Shown: positions 50,876 to 62,400 of the stretch, in pieces
How positions within the stretch are numbered: the first letter of the stretch is position 1
Layout: each line of letters opens with the position of its first letter
Origin: an uncultured Planktomarina sp.
Lineage (GTDB): Bacteria; Pseudomonadota; Alphaproteobacteria; Rhodobacterales; Rhodobacteraceae
NCBI GenBank assembly: GCA_905182425.1
Contig: CAJJBP010000006.1
Coordinates: 61,142-125,141 of the forward strand
DNA length: 64,000 nt
Reading direction: 5' to 3'
Made by a program: the position numbers and the translations under genes
Notes under the pieces: model-generated
What the model saw: the letters and a program-made list of their open reading frames with translations, nothing else
What the model was told of the DNA's origin: nothing
Database searches by the model: none

Positions 50876-51811
50876 TTAGAACAGCACTAATAACAAATAT
50901 GCCAAATAAATTACGGTCAAGGATAATCCCCAAATTCGGCCGATATTTTGATGGAATAAAACGAATGGAATTAAAACAAGTGATGCTGCTAACATGACCC
51001 AAAGATCAAAAGTTAAAAATTGAGAGGCAACAGGTACTGGGCTCACCAATGCGGCAATCCCAACGACCGCTAGAAGGTTAAACATATTTGACCCAATGAT
51101 ATTGCCCAACGCGACATCTGCCTGCTTGCGTATCGCGGCAACCGTCGTGGTGGCGAGTTCCGGCAAGGAAGTTCCGATAGCGACTAATGTCAATCCTATA
51201 ACTGTCTCCGAGACACCAAAGTCCCGTGCAATTAATTCAGCATTGGCTACTAAAATTGTGGCGCCAATTGGCAGGCCAATAATACCCAAAATTAGATAAA
51301 CAGTGATAGTCCAACCCCGCATTTCCAAATTAACTCCCTCAAGTGGTTCTGATTTATTACTTTCACTATTCCGGCCTGCATCTCCTAGCTGATCAAACAA
51401 AATAAAAGTGAGGAACGTCAGCAAGATCGCGCTATGCCACCAAGTGAATGGCGCTAAAAATGCAAGCGCAATGAATAACACAGTTGTAGCGATCATATAG
51501 GCAAATGCTTTTCGTGTGTCGTATCCAGCGGTGTTAAGTCCCGCCGCAAGGGCTGGAAGCCCTAAGACGAGCAGGACATTTGCTATGTTCGACCCTATAA
51601 TATTACCCACAGCCAAATCAGGTGCGTTATCAGCCAACGCGGAGAGAACTATAAACAATTCAGGCGCGGAAGTACCAAACGCAACAACAGTCAAACTCAC
51701 CATGAAAGGAGAAATACCCATTCGCAAAGCTAGATTAACTGCAGCTTTCACAAGACTGTCGCCGGCCACCAGCAACACTACCAGCCCAAAAAAAACTAAA
51801 ATCCAAGCCAT
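50876..51811 (-). CDS. Calcium/sodium antiporter (CaCA family)
   Basis: Two alpha-repeats: VVAFGTSAPELFIVLSA...GNIIGSNIANVLLVLG and LVAIGTSLPELATTTVAA...GNIIGSNMFNLLAVVG. Confidence 0.94.
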   Translation of the reverse strand: MAWILVFFGLVVLLVAGDSLVKAAVNLALRMGISPFMVSLTVVAFGTSAPELFIVLSALADNAPDLAVGNIIGSNIANVLLVLGLPALAAGLNTAGYDTRKAFAYMIATTVLFIALAFLAPFTWWHSAILLTFLTFILFDQLGDAGRNSESNKSEPLEGVNLEMRGWTITVYLILGIIGLPIGATILVANAELIARDFGVSETVIGLTLVAIGTSLPELATTTVAAIRKQADVALGNIIGSNMFNLLAVVGIAALVSPVPVASQFLTFDLWVMLAASLVLIPFVLFHQNIGRIWGLSLTVIYLAYLLLVLF

Positions 51812-51814
51812 TTT

Positions 51815-51991
51815 CTAACCCTGGCGACTTCCCGAATGGCCACATGAACATGACCCTTTGCCAATTCTATAGCGTCCACATTTGGGGCATTTTGCGTTTT
51901 CTAGTTTTTTTTGGCCAGGGAACCGCAATTTGCCAAACATTGCTAAAACAGCAATGCCAATCAGGAAAAATGTGACAATCTTTACCAACAT
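51815..51991 (-). CDS. 58-aa membrane-anchored zinc-ribbon microprotein
   Basis: MLVKIVTFFLIGIAVLAMFGKLRFPGQKKLENAKCPKCGRYRIGKGSCSCGHSGSRQG; one TM plus CPKC...CSCG. Not in ORF track. Confidence 0.8.
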   Translation of the reverse strand: MLVKIVTFFLIGIAVLAMFGKLRFPGQKKLENAKCPKCGRYRIGKGSCSCGHSGSRQG

Positions 51992-51996
51992 TTTAT

Positions 51997-52782
51997 CTAC
52001 ATACCAAATCGAGCGTATGATGCACGCTCTTCAATATTATGGCTAATATCATTGATAAATTGAGCTCCAAACCGAGAAAGAATTGTTTTCTTTTGGCCGA
52101 ATACCCGCATTTTAACTTTGTCGCCAAATTTGTTTTTAATAATGGGAACCACGTGACCAATACCATCCACCAAACCGTCTTCGATTGCCTTTTGACCCAC
52201 CCAAATTTCACCCGTAAATAAATCTCGATCAGCAAGTTTTTTGCCTCTACGCAAAAGAATATAATCTTTGAACGTCTGGTGAACATCTCCCAACAATGAT
52301 TTCAGGCGAGCTACGTCTTCATCTTTTTGAGGCTGGAACGGATCAAGCATTGATTTTGAAGCACCTGCAGTATGAACGCGGCGCTCGATCCCATATTTTC
52401 CAATTAACCGGTCAAGACCAAATCCAGAGGAAATTACTCCAATTGAACCAACAACAGACGATGGGTCGACATAAATTTCATCAGCACTCACTGCGAGCCA
52501 ATACCCACCAGAGGCAGCAACATCTTCAATAAATGCAAAAACTGGCACATCGTTTTCCTCAGCCAGACGCCGGATGCGCGCTCCGATCAAAGAGGATTGA
52601 ACAGGGCTTCCACCTGGCGAGTTAATTACCAAAGCTACTGCACTTGGCTTTTTGGTAAATGCTTTTTCCAAAATTGGTGCGAGACCTGCGTCATTGAGGC
52701 CTCGACCAATCGCTATCATGCCATTTAAACGCACAATCGATACAGTTTTACGTTTGCTGCGGAGAGGATTCTTTAATTTCAT
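51997..52782 (-). CDS. S49-family signal peptide peptidase-like protease
   Basis: VINSPGGSPVQSSLIGARIRRLA, ASGGYWLAVSADEIYVDPSSVVGSIGVISSGFG. Confidence 0.93.
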   Translation of the reverse strand: MKLKNPLRSKRKTVSIVRLNGMIAIGRGLNDAGLAPILEKAFTKKPSAVALVINSPGGSPVQSSLIGARIRRLAEENDVPVFAFIEDVAASGGYWLAVSADEIYVDPSSVVGSIGVISSGFGLDRLIGKYGIERRVHTAGASKSMLDPFQPQKDEDVARLKSLLGDVHQTFKDYILLRRGKKLADRDLFTGEIWVGQKAIEDGLVDGIGHVVPIIKNKFGDKVKMRVFGQKKTILSRFGAQFINDISHNIEERASYARFGM

Positions 52783-52833
52783 GGTTCAGTCTTAAGACAC
52801 CCCCCACCTGCTCACAAGGAGGAGGATGCAAAT

Positions 52834-53595
52834 TCAGCTACGGATCCGCCAACCTGTTTTAAAAATCCACCAAATAAAAGCCATACAGGCGAAAGTGAAC
52901 AAGCTGATTGCCCCAAGACTAATTCCGATTGCGACATCTGCCTGACCAAAGAAAGCCCAACGGAACCCAGATATCAGGTATACGACAGGATTAAACATTG
53001 TAACCGTTTGCCAAACCTGCGGCAGCATTGAGATAGAGTAGAAGGAGCCACCCAAAAATACCAAGGGAGTAACGATGAGCATCGGCACAAGATTCAACTG
53101 CTCAAAGTTTCCAGCCCATATACCTATAATAAATCCCAGCAACGAAAATGACAAACATGTAAGAAGTAAAAAGCAAATCATGGAAATTGGGTGTTGGATA
53201 TCTAGGTCCACAAACAAATAAGCCGTTGCAAGAATTACAAGACCAATAAAGAGGCTTTTGGTTGCGGCTGCGCCCACATAACCCACAACTATCTCTAAAA
53301 AATTTACCGGTGCGGACAACAATTCATAAATCGTTCCCATGAATTTTGGAAAATAGATTCCAAAGCTTGCGTTCGAAATCGATTGTGTCATCACCGACAA
53401 CATAATCAAACCTGGCACAATGAAGGATCCATAGGGGATGCCATCAACATTTTTAATCTGACTACCAATTGCTGTACCGAAGACCACAAAATACAGGCTA
53501 GTAGACAGAACTGGCGAAAGAAATGATTGGAGCAATGTTCTAAAGAACCTTGACATCTCAAAGATGTAAATCGCCCTTATAGCTTGAAAGTTCAT
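52834..53595 (-). CDS. ABC-2 type transporter permease
   Basis: Six-TM-like ABC-2 permease ([40 protein letters not shown]). Confidence 0.92.
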   Translation of the reverse strand: MNFQAIRAIYIFEMSRFFRTLLQSFLSPVLSTSLYFVVFGTAIGSQIKNVDGIPYGSFIVPGLIMLSVMTQSISNASFGIYFPKFMGTIYELLSAPVNFLEIVVGYVGAAATKSLFIGLVILATAYLFVDLDIQHPISMICFLLLTCLSFSLLGFIIGIWAGNFEQLNLVPMLIVTPLVFLGGSFYSISMLPQVWQTVTMFNPVVYLISGFRWAFFGQADVAIGISLGAISLFTFACMAFIWWIFKTGWRIRS

Positions 53596-54518
53596 GGTGC
53601 ACGCTCCTGGACCAGTCCTACGAAAATATCTTCTAAACTTGATTGCTGTGTTTGAACATCCCGCATATTAAGACCAGACGTTCGCAAATCATTGAGAAGG
53701 CCGGTGATCCCAGTACGGTCCAAAGCGGAGTCATAGGTGTAGGTCAGAGACATACCGTCATCTGAAAGCGCCAACTCATATTGATCCAATTTTGGCGGTA
53801 TTTCTGAGCAATTTCGATCCAAATCAATACGAATTTTTTTCTGACCCATGCGCGCCATAAGAGCCTCTTTATCTTCCACCAATAAGATTTCACCACTATT
53901 GATTACGGCAATCCGGTCGGCAATCGCTTCAGCCTCTTCAATATAGTGGGTGGTTAAAATAATGGTCACTCCTTGTTTTTTTAAATTGGCCACAGTGTTC
54001 CACATGTCTTTACGCAGCTCTACGTCAACACCCGCGGTCGGCTCATCCAAAAATAAGACACGCGGCTCATGCGCTAGTGCTTTTGCAATTAATACCCGGC
54101 GTTTCATACCACCAGACAATGTCATTATTTTTGAATTTTTTTTATCAAGTAACGAGAGTGTCTGAAGAACCTTGTCTAAGTAGGCTTCATTTTTCCTTTT
54201 GCCAAATAATCCACGTGAGAACCGCACAGAATTGATCACAGTTTCAAAAGGCTCAAGGGCAATCTCCTGCGGCACAAGGCCTATCATGGCACGAACTTTC
54301 CGGTATTCAGTGGCAATATCCAAACCATCAACGATGATTTTACCCGATGTAAGGCTAGAAACTCCACAGATAGTGGAAATTAGAGTGGTTTTACCCGCGC
54401 CGTTTGGACCAAGAAGGGCTATAATTTCACCTTCTTCAATTTCTAAATTGGCCCCCTTGAGCGCTTCAAAACCACCGGAATAAGTCTTGCAAGCATTCTG
54501 AATAGACAGAATTCCCAT
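53592..54518 (-). CDS. ABC transporter ATP-binding protein
   Basis: Walker [10 protein letters not shown], signature LSGGMKRRV, Walker [13 protein letters not shown]; 4-bp overlap with the permease. Confidence 0.94.
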   Translation of the reverse strand: MGILSIQNACKTYSGGFEALKGANLEIEEGEIIALLGPNGAGKTTLISTICGVSSLTSGKIIVDGLDIATEYRKVRAMIGLVPQEIALEPFETVINSVRFSRGLFGKRKNEAYLDKVLQTLSLLDKKNSKIMTLSGGMKRRVLIAKALAHEPRVLFLDEPTAGVDVELRKDMWNTVANLKKQGVTIILTTHYIEEAEAIADRIAVINSGEILLVEDKEALMARMGQKKIRIDLDRNCSEIPPKLDQYELALSDDGMSLTYTYDSALDRTGITGLLNDLRTSGLNMRDVQTQQSSLEDIFVGLVQERAP

Positions 54519-54812
54519 TATTGTTATTCCTTATAAGTTTAATAATTTCATTTCATGTAGGGTACTAATTATGGAATAAAAATATATCTGCATTTAATTT
54601 AGATCGTGACCGTAAATCAGTTAATAACTAAATATCCAAGTCCATTTCGCCTCAATGTCTAGTATGCCGCCGCAGCGTCACACAAGGTCAACTATCGCTC
54701 GAGCATTTTTCGACTCGCGCAACATACTTGATAGTACCACTGTCATTTGTCCAATAATTCTAAAGAATATTTGTAGACTGCCAGCCATAATCAAAAACAG
54801 ATCGGATAAACA

Positions 54813-55979
54813 CTATCGCTTTGAAGGCATCCGTTGTTCGATGATTTCAGACCACCAACTGCAGCCTGCAGGTATAGCACTATCATCAAAATTATACATC
54901 GGGTGGTGCACCATAGCGGTATCACCATTACCAACCAAAATATACGCACCCGGCCTTTCTTCAAGAAAATAGGCGAAATCTTCACCCCCCATTACTAAAG
55001 CAGCCTCATCGCACGCTCCAGATACAGACCGTGCCACATCCGCAGCAAATTTTGTCTGTTCAGAGTGATTCACCATGGCTGGGTAGCCTGCATGGTAGGT
55101 TATCACGGCTGAGCCGCCAAAAGTAGCAGTCGTGCCCTCACACACGGCCTTGACGCGTTGTTCAGCCATGGCACGCATCTTAGTGGACATCGTGCGCACC
55201 GTTCCTTTCATATGAACCGTTTGCGGAATCACATTGTAAGCTTTTGACGATGTCTCAAAAGAGGTAACCGAAACCACAATCTGATCAACTGGATCAGCAT
55301 TGCGACTGGCAATCGTCTGCAACGCCAGAACTAAGTGACTTGCCATGACAGTTGTATCGATCGTTTCGTGAGGTTTAGCCGCATGGCCGCCAAGCCCCTC
55401 AAGAATAATATCAAAAGTATCGGTGGCTGCAAAAAAAACACCGGGACGAATCGCAAAAGTACCAACTGGCATGCCAGGCCAATTGTGCATGCCATAAACC
55501 TCTTGAATATCCCAACGCTCTATAATCCCATCATCACACATTTCTTTACCGCCGCCACCACCTTCCTCGGCAGGTTGAAAAATTACGACAGCGGTACCGT
55601 CAAAATTACGAGTCTCAGACAAATATTTGGCGGCACCCAACAACATTGCTGTATGCCCATCATGCCCACAGGCATGCATCGCGCCATCAGATTTAGATGC
55701 ATAGTCAAGCCCAGTTTGTTCCTGAATAGGCAACGCATCCATGTCTGCGCGCAGACCAATCACCTTTCTAGATGCGGTCACCGTCCCCTTAATCACTCCA
55801 ACAACACCTGTGCGACCGATGCCTTCGACGACTTCATCACACCCAAATTCACGCAATTTTTCTGCAACCAATGCGCTAGTGCGGTGCGTTTCAAATAAAA
55901 TTTCAGGGTTTTGATGAATATCACGGCGCCACGCAGTGATGTCATCGTGTAATTCGGCAAACCGGTTTTTTACAGGCAT
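54813..55979 (-). CDS. M20-family amidohydrolase (hippurate hydrolase/aminoacylase type)
   Basis: GLRADMDALPIQEQTGLDYASKSDGAMHACGHDGHTAMLLGAAKYL, MGGEDFAYFLEERPGAYI. Confidence 0.92.
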   Translation of the reverse strand: MPVKNRFAELHDDITAWRRDIHQNPEILFETHRTSALVAEKLREFGCDEVVEGIGRTGVVGVIKGTVTASRKVIGLRADMDALPIQEQTGLDYASKSDGAMHACGHDGHTAMLLGAAKYLSETRNFDGTAVVIFQPAEEGGGGGKEMCDDGIIERWDIQEVYGMHNWPGMPVGTFAIRPGVFFAATDTFDIILEGLGGHAAKPHETIDTTVMASHLVLALQTIASRNADPVDQIVVSVTSFETSSKAYNVIPQTVHMKGTVRTMSTKMRAMAEQRVKAVCEGTTATFGGSAVITYHAGYPAMVNHSEQTKFAADVARSVSGACDEAALVMGGEDFAYFLEERPGAYILVGNGDTAMVHHPMYNFDDSAIPAGCSWWSEIIEQRMPSKR

Positions 55980-56167
55980 TAAGTACTCTCCTATTTCAAA
56001 AAAGTTTAAGCCCAAGCTATCAGCCTACACGCTAGCATGTTGTACTCAGCCTAAGATCAACTTTATTAACTTATTAATGGCACCCTTAACTCAACTATTT
56101 CAGCGTAACAACTACAGCCCGCAGAAATGGAATCGTCGATATACCTCTGTCGGCTATTAGGCCGCCG

Positions 56168-57343
56168 TTACGCCAACTTAGCCAGCAAATCACACATAAA
56201 TTGATGGCCAGCTTCGAACTGAGCGACAGTTATATACTCGTTAGGCTGATGGGCCTGTGCAATATCACCTGGCCCACAAACCACCGCCGAATACCCCGCA
56301 TCCTGAAACTGCCCCGCCTCGGTGCCATAGCTAACAACATGACTGGCATTGTCCCCAGTAACGGTCCTCACCAAGCCCTCAGCTGCGCCATCTTCTTCCG
56401 GCTGCAATGGTGGCACTGCAAAGCGCGGGGTCAAAACAATATCAGCCTCACGATGCACGGTCTGCATAGCGGCCCGAACATCATTTACCTTATCAAAGTA
56501 CAACTGGTTTAATCTCTCCGGATCATCACCAGGCACTGCGCGATACCCCATTTGAAAATCGCAATTCTTAGCTGTAATATTTTCAGCTGTCCCACCAGAA
56601 ATCGTGCCGACGTGCCATGTTGTATAAGGCGGATCAAACATCGCAGCTAATGGGCCAGGCATTGCAGCCCGGTTCAATTCGTTCTGCTCATTAGCCCACT
56701 GAATAAGACGCGCACCTTCATGGACTGCACTCACACCCTGATAATGGATCGAAGAATGCACCTCAAACCCAACAACATTTGTAGTAAAAGCGTTGCCGCC
56801 TTTGTGGCCAGTGACAGCCTTCATCATTGATGGCTCACCCACGATGACAGCAGAGCCTTTCGGCACCGCAGCCTGCATTGCCACGATCATTGGCGGTGCC
56901 CCTGTGCAGCCAACTTCTTCATCAAAGCTAAGCGCCAATTGCAATGGCCGGGTCACATCTCCATAATGCGCCTCGACCAAGGCCCAAATAGCCAAAGCGT
57001 CAAAACCTTTCATATCGCATGTGCCACGCCCGTAATACTTACCGTCTTGCTCGACGACTTCCCAAGGGTTCGTTTTCCACGGTTGCCCATCAACAGGCAC
57101 AACATCTGTATGCCCCGACAAAACAACAGCACCCTCAATATCCGGACCTACATGGGCAAACAATGCCGCCTTATGTGGTTGCTTAGGGTCCGGCCAACGG
57201 TGTGAAGTTATGCCATGCGAGCCTAAATAAGACTCAACCCATTCAATCAACGGCAGATTACTGTCACGGCTTACTGTAGGAAAGCTGATCAACTTGGTCA
57301 TTAACTCTAACGGGGTTAAACGGTGCAAGATTTTAGTCTCCAT
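56168..57343 (-). CDS. argE: Acetylornithine deacetylase (M20)
   Basis: VVLSGHTDVVPVDGQPWKTNPWEVVEQDGKYYGRGTCDMKGFDA, SFDEEVGCTGAPPMI; exact start uncertain. Confidence 0.88.
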   Translation of the reverse strand: METKILHRLTPLELMTKLISFPTVSRDSNLPLIEWVESYLGSHGITSHRWPDPKQPHKAALFAHVGPDIEGAVVLSGHTDVVPVDGQPWKTNPWEVVEQDGKYYGRGTCDMKGFDALAIWALVEAHYGDVTRPLQLALSFDEEVGCTGAPPMIVAMQAAVPKGSAVIVGEPSMMKAVTGHKGGNAFTTNVVGFEVHSSIHYQGVSAVHEGARLIQWANEQNELNRAAMPGPLAAMFDPPYTTWHVGTISGGTAENITAKNCDFQMGYRAVPGDDPERLNQLYFDKVNDVRAAMQTVHREADIVLTPRFAVPPLQPEEDGAAEGLVRTVTGDNASHVVSYGTEAGQFQDAGYSAVVCGPGDIAQAHQPNEYITVAQFEAGHQFMCDLLAKLA

Positions 57344-57344
57344 C

Positions 57345-59189
57345 TTAATATCCACTATCTGTAATCAAAACTTTATGGCTTGGTGCTACTTCACGGTAGA
57401 CCGATGGCTCTGCCACATACGAAACGGGATGGATCGGCGAGGGAATTGGTTTAAAATTCAAATCACTTTCATCCTTGCGTTGACGCGGATCAGCGATAGG
57501 AACCGCCTTCATCAATGCCTGGGTGTAGGGATGCTGCGGGTTTTCAAATACGGAAGCGCGTGGCCCAATTTCGACAATACGACCTAAATACATCACACCA
57601 ACATGGTGGCTAACGCGCTCAACCACAGCCATGTCATGCGAAATAAACAGAAACGACAGGTTTAATTCAGACTGCAATTCCATCATCAAATTCAATACTT
57701 GAGCCTGGACCGAAACGTCCAAAGCGGAGACAGCTTCATCTGCAATTATCAGCTTTGGATTTAGGGCCAACGCACGGGCAATTGCCACGCGCTGACGCTG
57801 CCCCCCCGACAACTCGTGCGGGTAGCGACGCATAAAACTTCGCGGCAACTCTACGCGGTCAAATAACATCTCAACGCGGTCTTGAATCGCCTTCCCCTTG
57901 AGTACCGCAAAGTTATGCATCGGTTCAGCAACTTGATCCGATAGTTGCATTTGGGGGTTCAGCGATGCGAACGGGTCTTGGAAAATCATCTGCATATCAA
58001 GGCGGGATTTACGCAAACCATTAGTATCGAGAGACATGATGTCTTTTCCACCAACCCTAACGGCGCCTTGCTGAGGTTCAACCAAGCGCAAGATCGAACG
58101 GCCCGCCGTCGATTTTCCGCAACCTGATTCACCAACTAAACTCAAAGTTTGGCCTTTATAAATAGTAAACGAGAGGTCCTCAACCGCATGCACATTGGCG
58201 ATAGTACGGCGAAAAAAACCACCCTTAACCGCAAAACGGGTTGTCAGATTCTCAACTTCCAGCAATACTTCATCACTACCTTTAATCGGCTCAACCCTGC
58301 CTTGACTGCGGCCCATCAAAACCATCTGTTCTGGGTATGCTTTACCGGTCATCTCACCTAACTTTGGAACGGCAGCCAACAATGCCTTGGTGTAGGCGTG
58401 CTGCGGGTTCTCAAAAATATCCTCAACTTTACCTTCTTCTACCTTTTCCCCACGGAACATAACCACAACGCGGTCTGCCATCTGGGCCACTACAGCCATA
58501 TCATGGGTAATAAACATTACCGCCGTGCCTGTATCGCGCTTCAGGCGATCGATGAGTGCTAAAATTTCAGCTTGAATGGTCACATCCAGTGCAGTTGTTG
58601 GTTCATCGGCAATTAACAAACGCGGTTCGCACGCCAAGGCCATTGCAATCACAACTCGTTGGCGCATTCCGCCAGACAATTCATGTGGATATTGCTTCAA
58701 CCTACGTTCAGGCTCCGGAATGCGCACCTCACGCATCAAATCCAACGCCTTGGCCGACGCATCACCTTTGGATAAGCCTTTGTGAAGACGCAACCCTTCA
58801 GTCAATTGGCGCTCAACTGTGAAAACCGGGTTCAGCGCGGTCATTGGTTCCTGAAAAATCATGCCGATCTCGTTTCCACGAATGGAACGCATAAGGTTCT
58901 GTTCAGTTTGCGCTAGGTCGATTTCATTAGAATCTTTTCGGCTAAATAATAAACGACCAGCAGTTATTTCACCGCCACCAAACTCAACCAAACGCATCAA
59001 AGATAGTGAGGAAACAGATTTACCAGAGCCAGATTCGCCGACAATACAGACTGTTTCACCAGAGCCTATATCAAAAGATACGTCAGACACGCCAACTACA
59101 GGGCCATCTTTCGTCTGAAACTCCACGCGCAATCCCCGAACTTGAGCAATTGGCGACCCAATTAAAGGTGAATTCTCTTGATCAAGCAT
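57345..59189 (-). CDS. Dipeptide/oligopeptide ABC transporter ATP-binding protein, two fused ATPase domains
   Basis: Two Walker A (GESGSGKSV, GESGCGKST) and two signature motifs (LSGGMRQRVVIAMAL, LSGGQRQRVAIARAL); start placed at MLDQENS. Confidence 0.93.
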   Translation of the reverse strand: MLDQENSPLIGSPIAQVRGLRVEFQTKDGPVVGVSDVSFDIGSGETVCIVGESGSGKSVSSLSLMRLVEFGGGEITAGRLLFSRKDSNEIDLAQTEQNLMRSIRGNEIGMIFQEPMTALNPVFTVERQLTEGLRLHKGLSKGDASAKALDLMREVRIPEPERRLKQYPHELSGGMRQRVVIAMALACEPRLLIADEPTTALDVTIQAEILALIDRLKRDTGTAVMFITHDMAVVAQMADRVVVMFRGEKVEEGKVEDIFENPQHAYTKALLAAVPKLGEMTGKAYPEQMVLMGRSQGRVEPIKGSDEVLLEVENLTTRFAVKGGFFRRTIANVHAVEDLSFTIYKGQTLSLVGESGCGKSTAGRSILRLVEPQQGAVRVGGKDIMSLDTNGLRKSRLDMQMIFQDPFASLNPQMQLSDQVAEPMHNFAVLKGKAIQDRVEMLFDRVELPRSFMRRYPHELSGGQRQRVAIARALALNPKLIIADEAVSALDVSVQAQVLNLMMELQSELNLSFLFISHDMAVVERVSHHVGVMYLGRIVEIGPRASVFENPQHPYTQALMKAVPIADPRQRKDESDLNFKPIPSPIHPVSYVAEPSVYREVAPSHKVLITDSGY

Positions 59190-59476
59190 ATTGATTCCCA
59201 GTGCACACATAATTTTCAATAAAGAAATGCTAAGGCGAACCATTGGCAACTGTCAAACAAATGCCTCGGCTAGGTCCCAAATCAAATTTATACTGAAACT
59301 AATTCTTAATCATAATTTACAAAATTAGCACATCATTAAGGTTGCAATTTTTCCAGAAACTGTTTCGATACCTAGAATTGGCTTGCTGGGCGAAGGCACA
59401 AGGCTGCACAAAAACTCTGCATTTCAAAACTTCACTAGGGCGACTTATGCGCAAATTTTCGGAGAGGTGTAGATTT

Positions 59477-62400
59477 ATGTCACAGCTAGAAACTATGGTT
59501 AATTCTCATGCGCTACACTGGCGCTGCATTGGCCCAGCACGCGGGGGGCGGGTTGTAGCCGTTGCTGGCGATTACGTTGATCCAATGACATTTTATTTCG
59601 GGGCATGTGCGGGCGGCATCTGGAAAACAACTGATGGGGGTACTTTTTGGGAATGCGTCTCGGATGGCTTTCTTGGCAGCGCCACCATTGGCGCGTTAGC
59701 GGTAGCTCCTTCTGACAGGAACGTCATTTACGCCGGCACCGGGGAAACCACCATACGTATTGACGTTTCCTTTGGCGACGGCATGTACAAATCCACCGAT
59801 GCAGGACGTACCTGGAAACATATTGGATTAAAAAACACCAAACAAATTGGTGAAATTCGGGTGCACCCTAAAGATCCTAATCTGATTTATGTAGCTGCTT
59901 TTGGCGATGCATTCGGCCCAAATGAAGACCGTGGCGTTTATCGTTCTCATAACGGCGGTGAAACTTGGGAACAGATACTATTTCAAAGCAACGAGGCTGG
60001 AGCGATTGATTTGTCCATGGACCCTACAAATCCACGGATCCTGTTTGCCGCAACCTGGCAGGCTCATCGAAAATTCTGGCATCTTTCATCAGGTGGGCCA
60101 GGAAGCGCACTGTTTAGGTCAATGGATGGCGGCGACACATGGACGGAAGTTTCTACCCATCACGGCTTTGCCAAAGGAATGTTAGGCAAAATTGGGGTCT
60201 CAGTATCTCCAGCGAAACAAGGTCGCGTTTATGCGCTGGTTGAGGGTGACGAGAATAACACTGGCCTATATGTTTCAAACGATTATGGGCTGAGCTGGAA
60301 ACTACGTTGCCCCAATCGCGACCTTATTCATCGGCCGTGGTATTACACCCACATCTTTGCTGATCCAGTGCAGGTCGACACAGTTTATGTGACTAACTAT
60401 CAGATGTGGAAATCAACCGACGGCGGTAGACATTTTAAAGAGATCACCACCCCACACGGTGATAATCATGACCTTTGGATAGACCCAACAAACACCAGAC
60501 GCATGATCGAAGGTAATGATGGCGGCGCATGCGTAAGCTATAATGGTGGGGACAGCTGGTCGAGTATTTACAACCAAAATACCGCGCAATTTTATCGCAT
60601 GGATATCGATAACCAATATCCTTATCGAGTGTATGCAACCCAGCAAGACAATACATCAATTTCGGTTCCCAGCCAAGCGGAATGGAGCATGATCACGTAT
60701 GCGGACAGTACCCTGCCGGGCACAGGGGAAAGTGGCTTTATTGCAGTGCATCCTGAGGATGCTAATATCGTATATATTGGCGCTGTTGGGTCCAGCCCTG
60801 GTGGCAACGGCGCCTTGCAGAGATATGATCACCGGACCCGCCAGATGAAGCTAATTAATGTTTGGCCTGAAGAGTCCACAGGCCTAGCGCCACGTGATCT
60901 AAAATATAGATTTGCCTGGACATTCCCAATCATATTTTCACCGCACGATAGCGGAACGATTTATGTTGGCGGTAACCATGTTTTCCGAACCCGTGACGAA
61001 GGAATGAGTTGGGAACGAATTTCCCCTGACCTCAGCAGAAACGACATTGAAAAACTCGACTTCTCGGGTGGACCTTTGACTAGCGATAGCGCAGGCGCAG
61101 AGCAATATGCATCCTGCTCCTCAGTTGTCGAATCCATTCATCGAAAAGGTGAATTATGGGCTGCCACCGATGATGGCTTGGTACATGTCAGTCGCGATGA
61201 TGGTGGGAATTGGGAAAATGTAACCCCAGACGATATGCCAGAGTGGGCTTATATTGGGAATGTCGAAATTTCTGTCCATGATCCAGACGTAATTTATCTT
61301 GCTGCAACCAGGTTCAAGCTATCAGATTACCGACCATACCTTTTCAAAAGCAAAGATAGCGGGAAAAGTTGGCAGTTGATTTCAAACAGCTTTCCCCAGG
61401 ATGAAATTACCAGGGTTGTTCGGTCTGACAGCCAGCTGGCTGGTCTTTTGTTTGCTGGGACTGAAACTGGTATTTTTGTTAGCCTGAATGACGGTACAAG
61501 CTGGAGTCGCATGGCAGGAAAGCTGCCAGTCGTACCGATTTACGACCTTAAAATCAAAGACTCTGATCTGGTGGTTGCAACACACGGCCGCTCTTTTTGG
61601 ATTTTGGACGATATAACACCGTTGCGCCACGCCACACAAGCTACGGGACATACCAGCTTCTTCCCTCCTCGCGAAACCATCCGCCAGAAAATTCATTGGA
61701 GTGCTGGATTGTTTAACGGTGACGGCGTGGATTATAGCCCTGCCTTTGGTGTGCCAGGAGCCTCCTACATGGCTGACTTGCCGGATGGTACTCGGGAACG
61801 CAAATATTTAGATACTGGTGAAAACCCGCCAAATGGCGCAATTTTTTATTATTGGCTAAATGAAGAGGCCACAAAATTACCAATTTCCTTTCAAGTACTT
61901 GACATTAAAGGAACGATTATTTCTGAATGTGATGGAGGCGATAAAAACTCTATAGATAATCAAAAACCCCTGTCAAAATACGGACTAAATCGCTTTGTGT
62001 GGGATCTGACTGAAACTGCCCCTATCCGACTCGATAAGTCCTTAAAAAATCAAAAGTATGAGCCTTTTTCGAAGGGAGGGAATGGGCCTGCTGGCGTCGT
62101 AGTAAAGCCTGGTATGTATAAGGTCATAATGACCGTTGGCACCATCACCAAGACCCAGCCCTTGCAAGTTCTTAAAGACCCACGAATTGATACTTCAGAT
62201 GCAGACTTTACCGAGCAACATGATCTAGCATCAAGTATTTTGGACAAATTGTCTGAATTAAATATCGCAGTAAACCGTATTCGTTTAATGAAACAGCAAC
62301 TTAAAAATATATATAAAATTATACCAGATCAAACACCATTAGCAGATGATTTAATTGCTAAGTTAAAGGCGATTGAGGCATTGCTTGTCGACACCAAACG

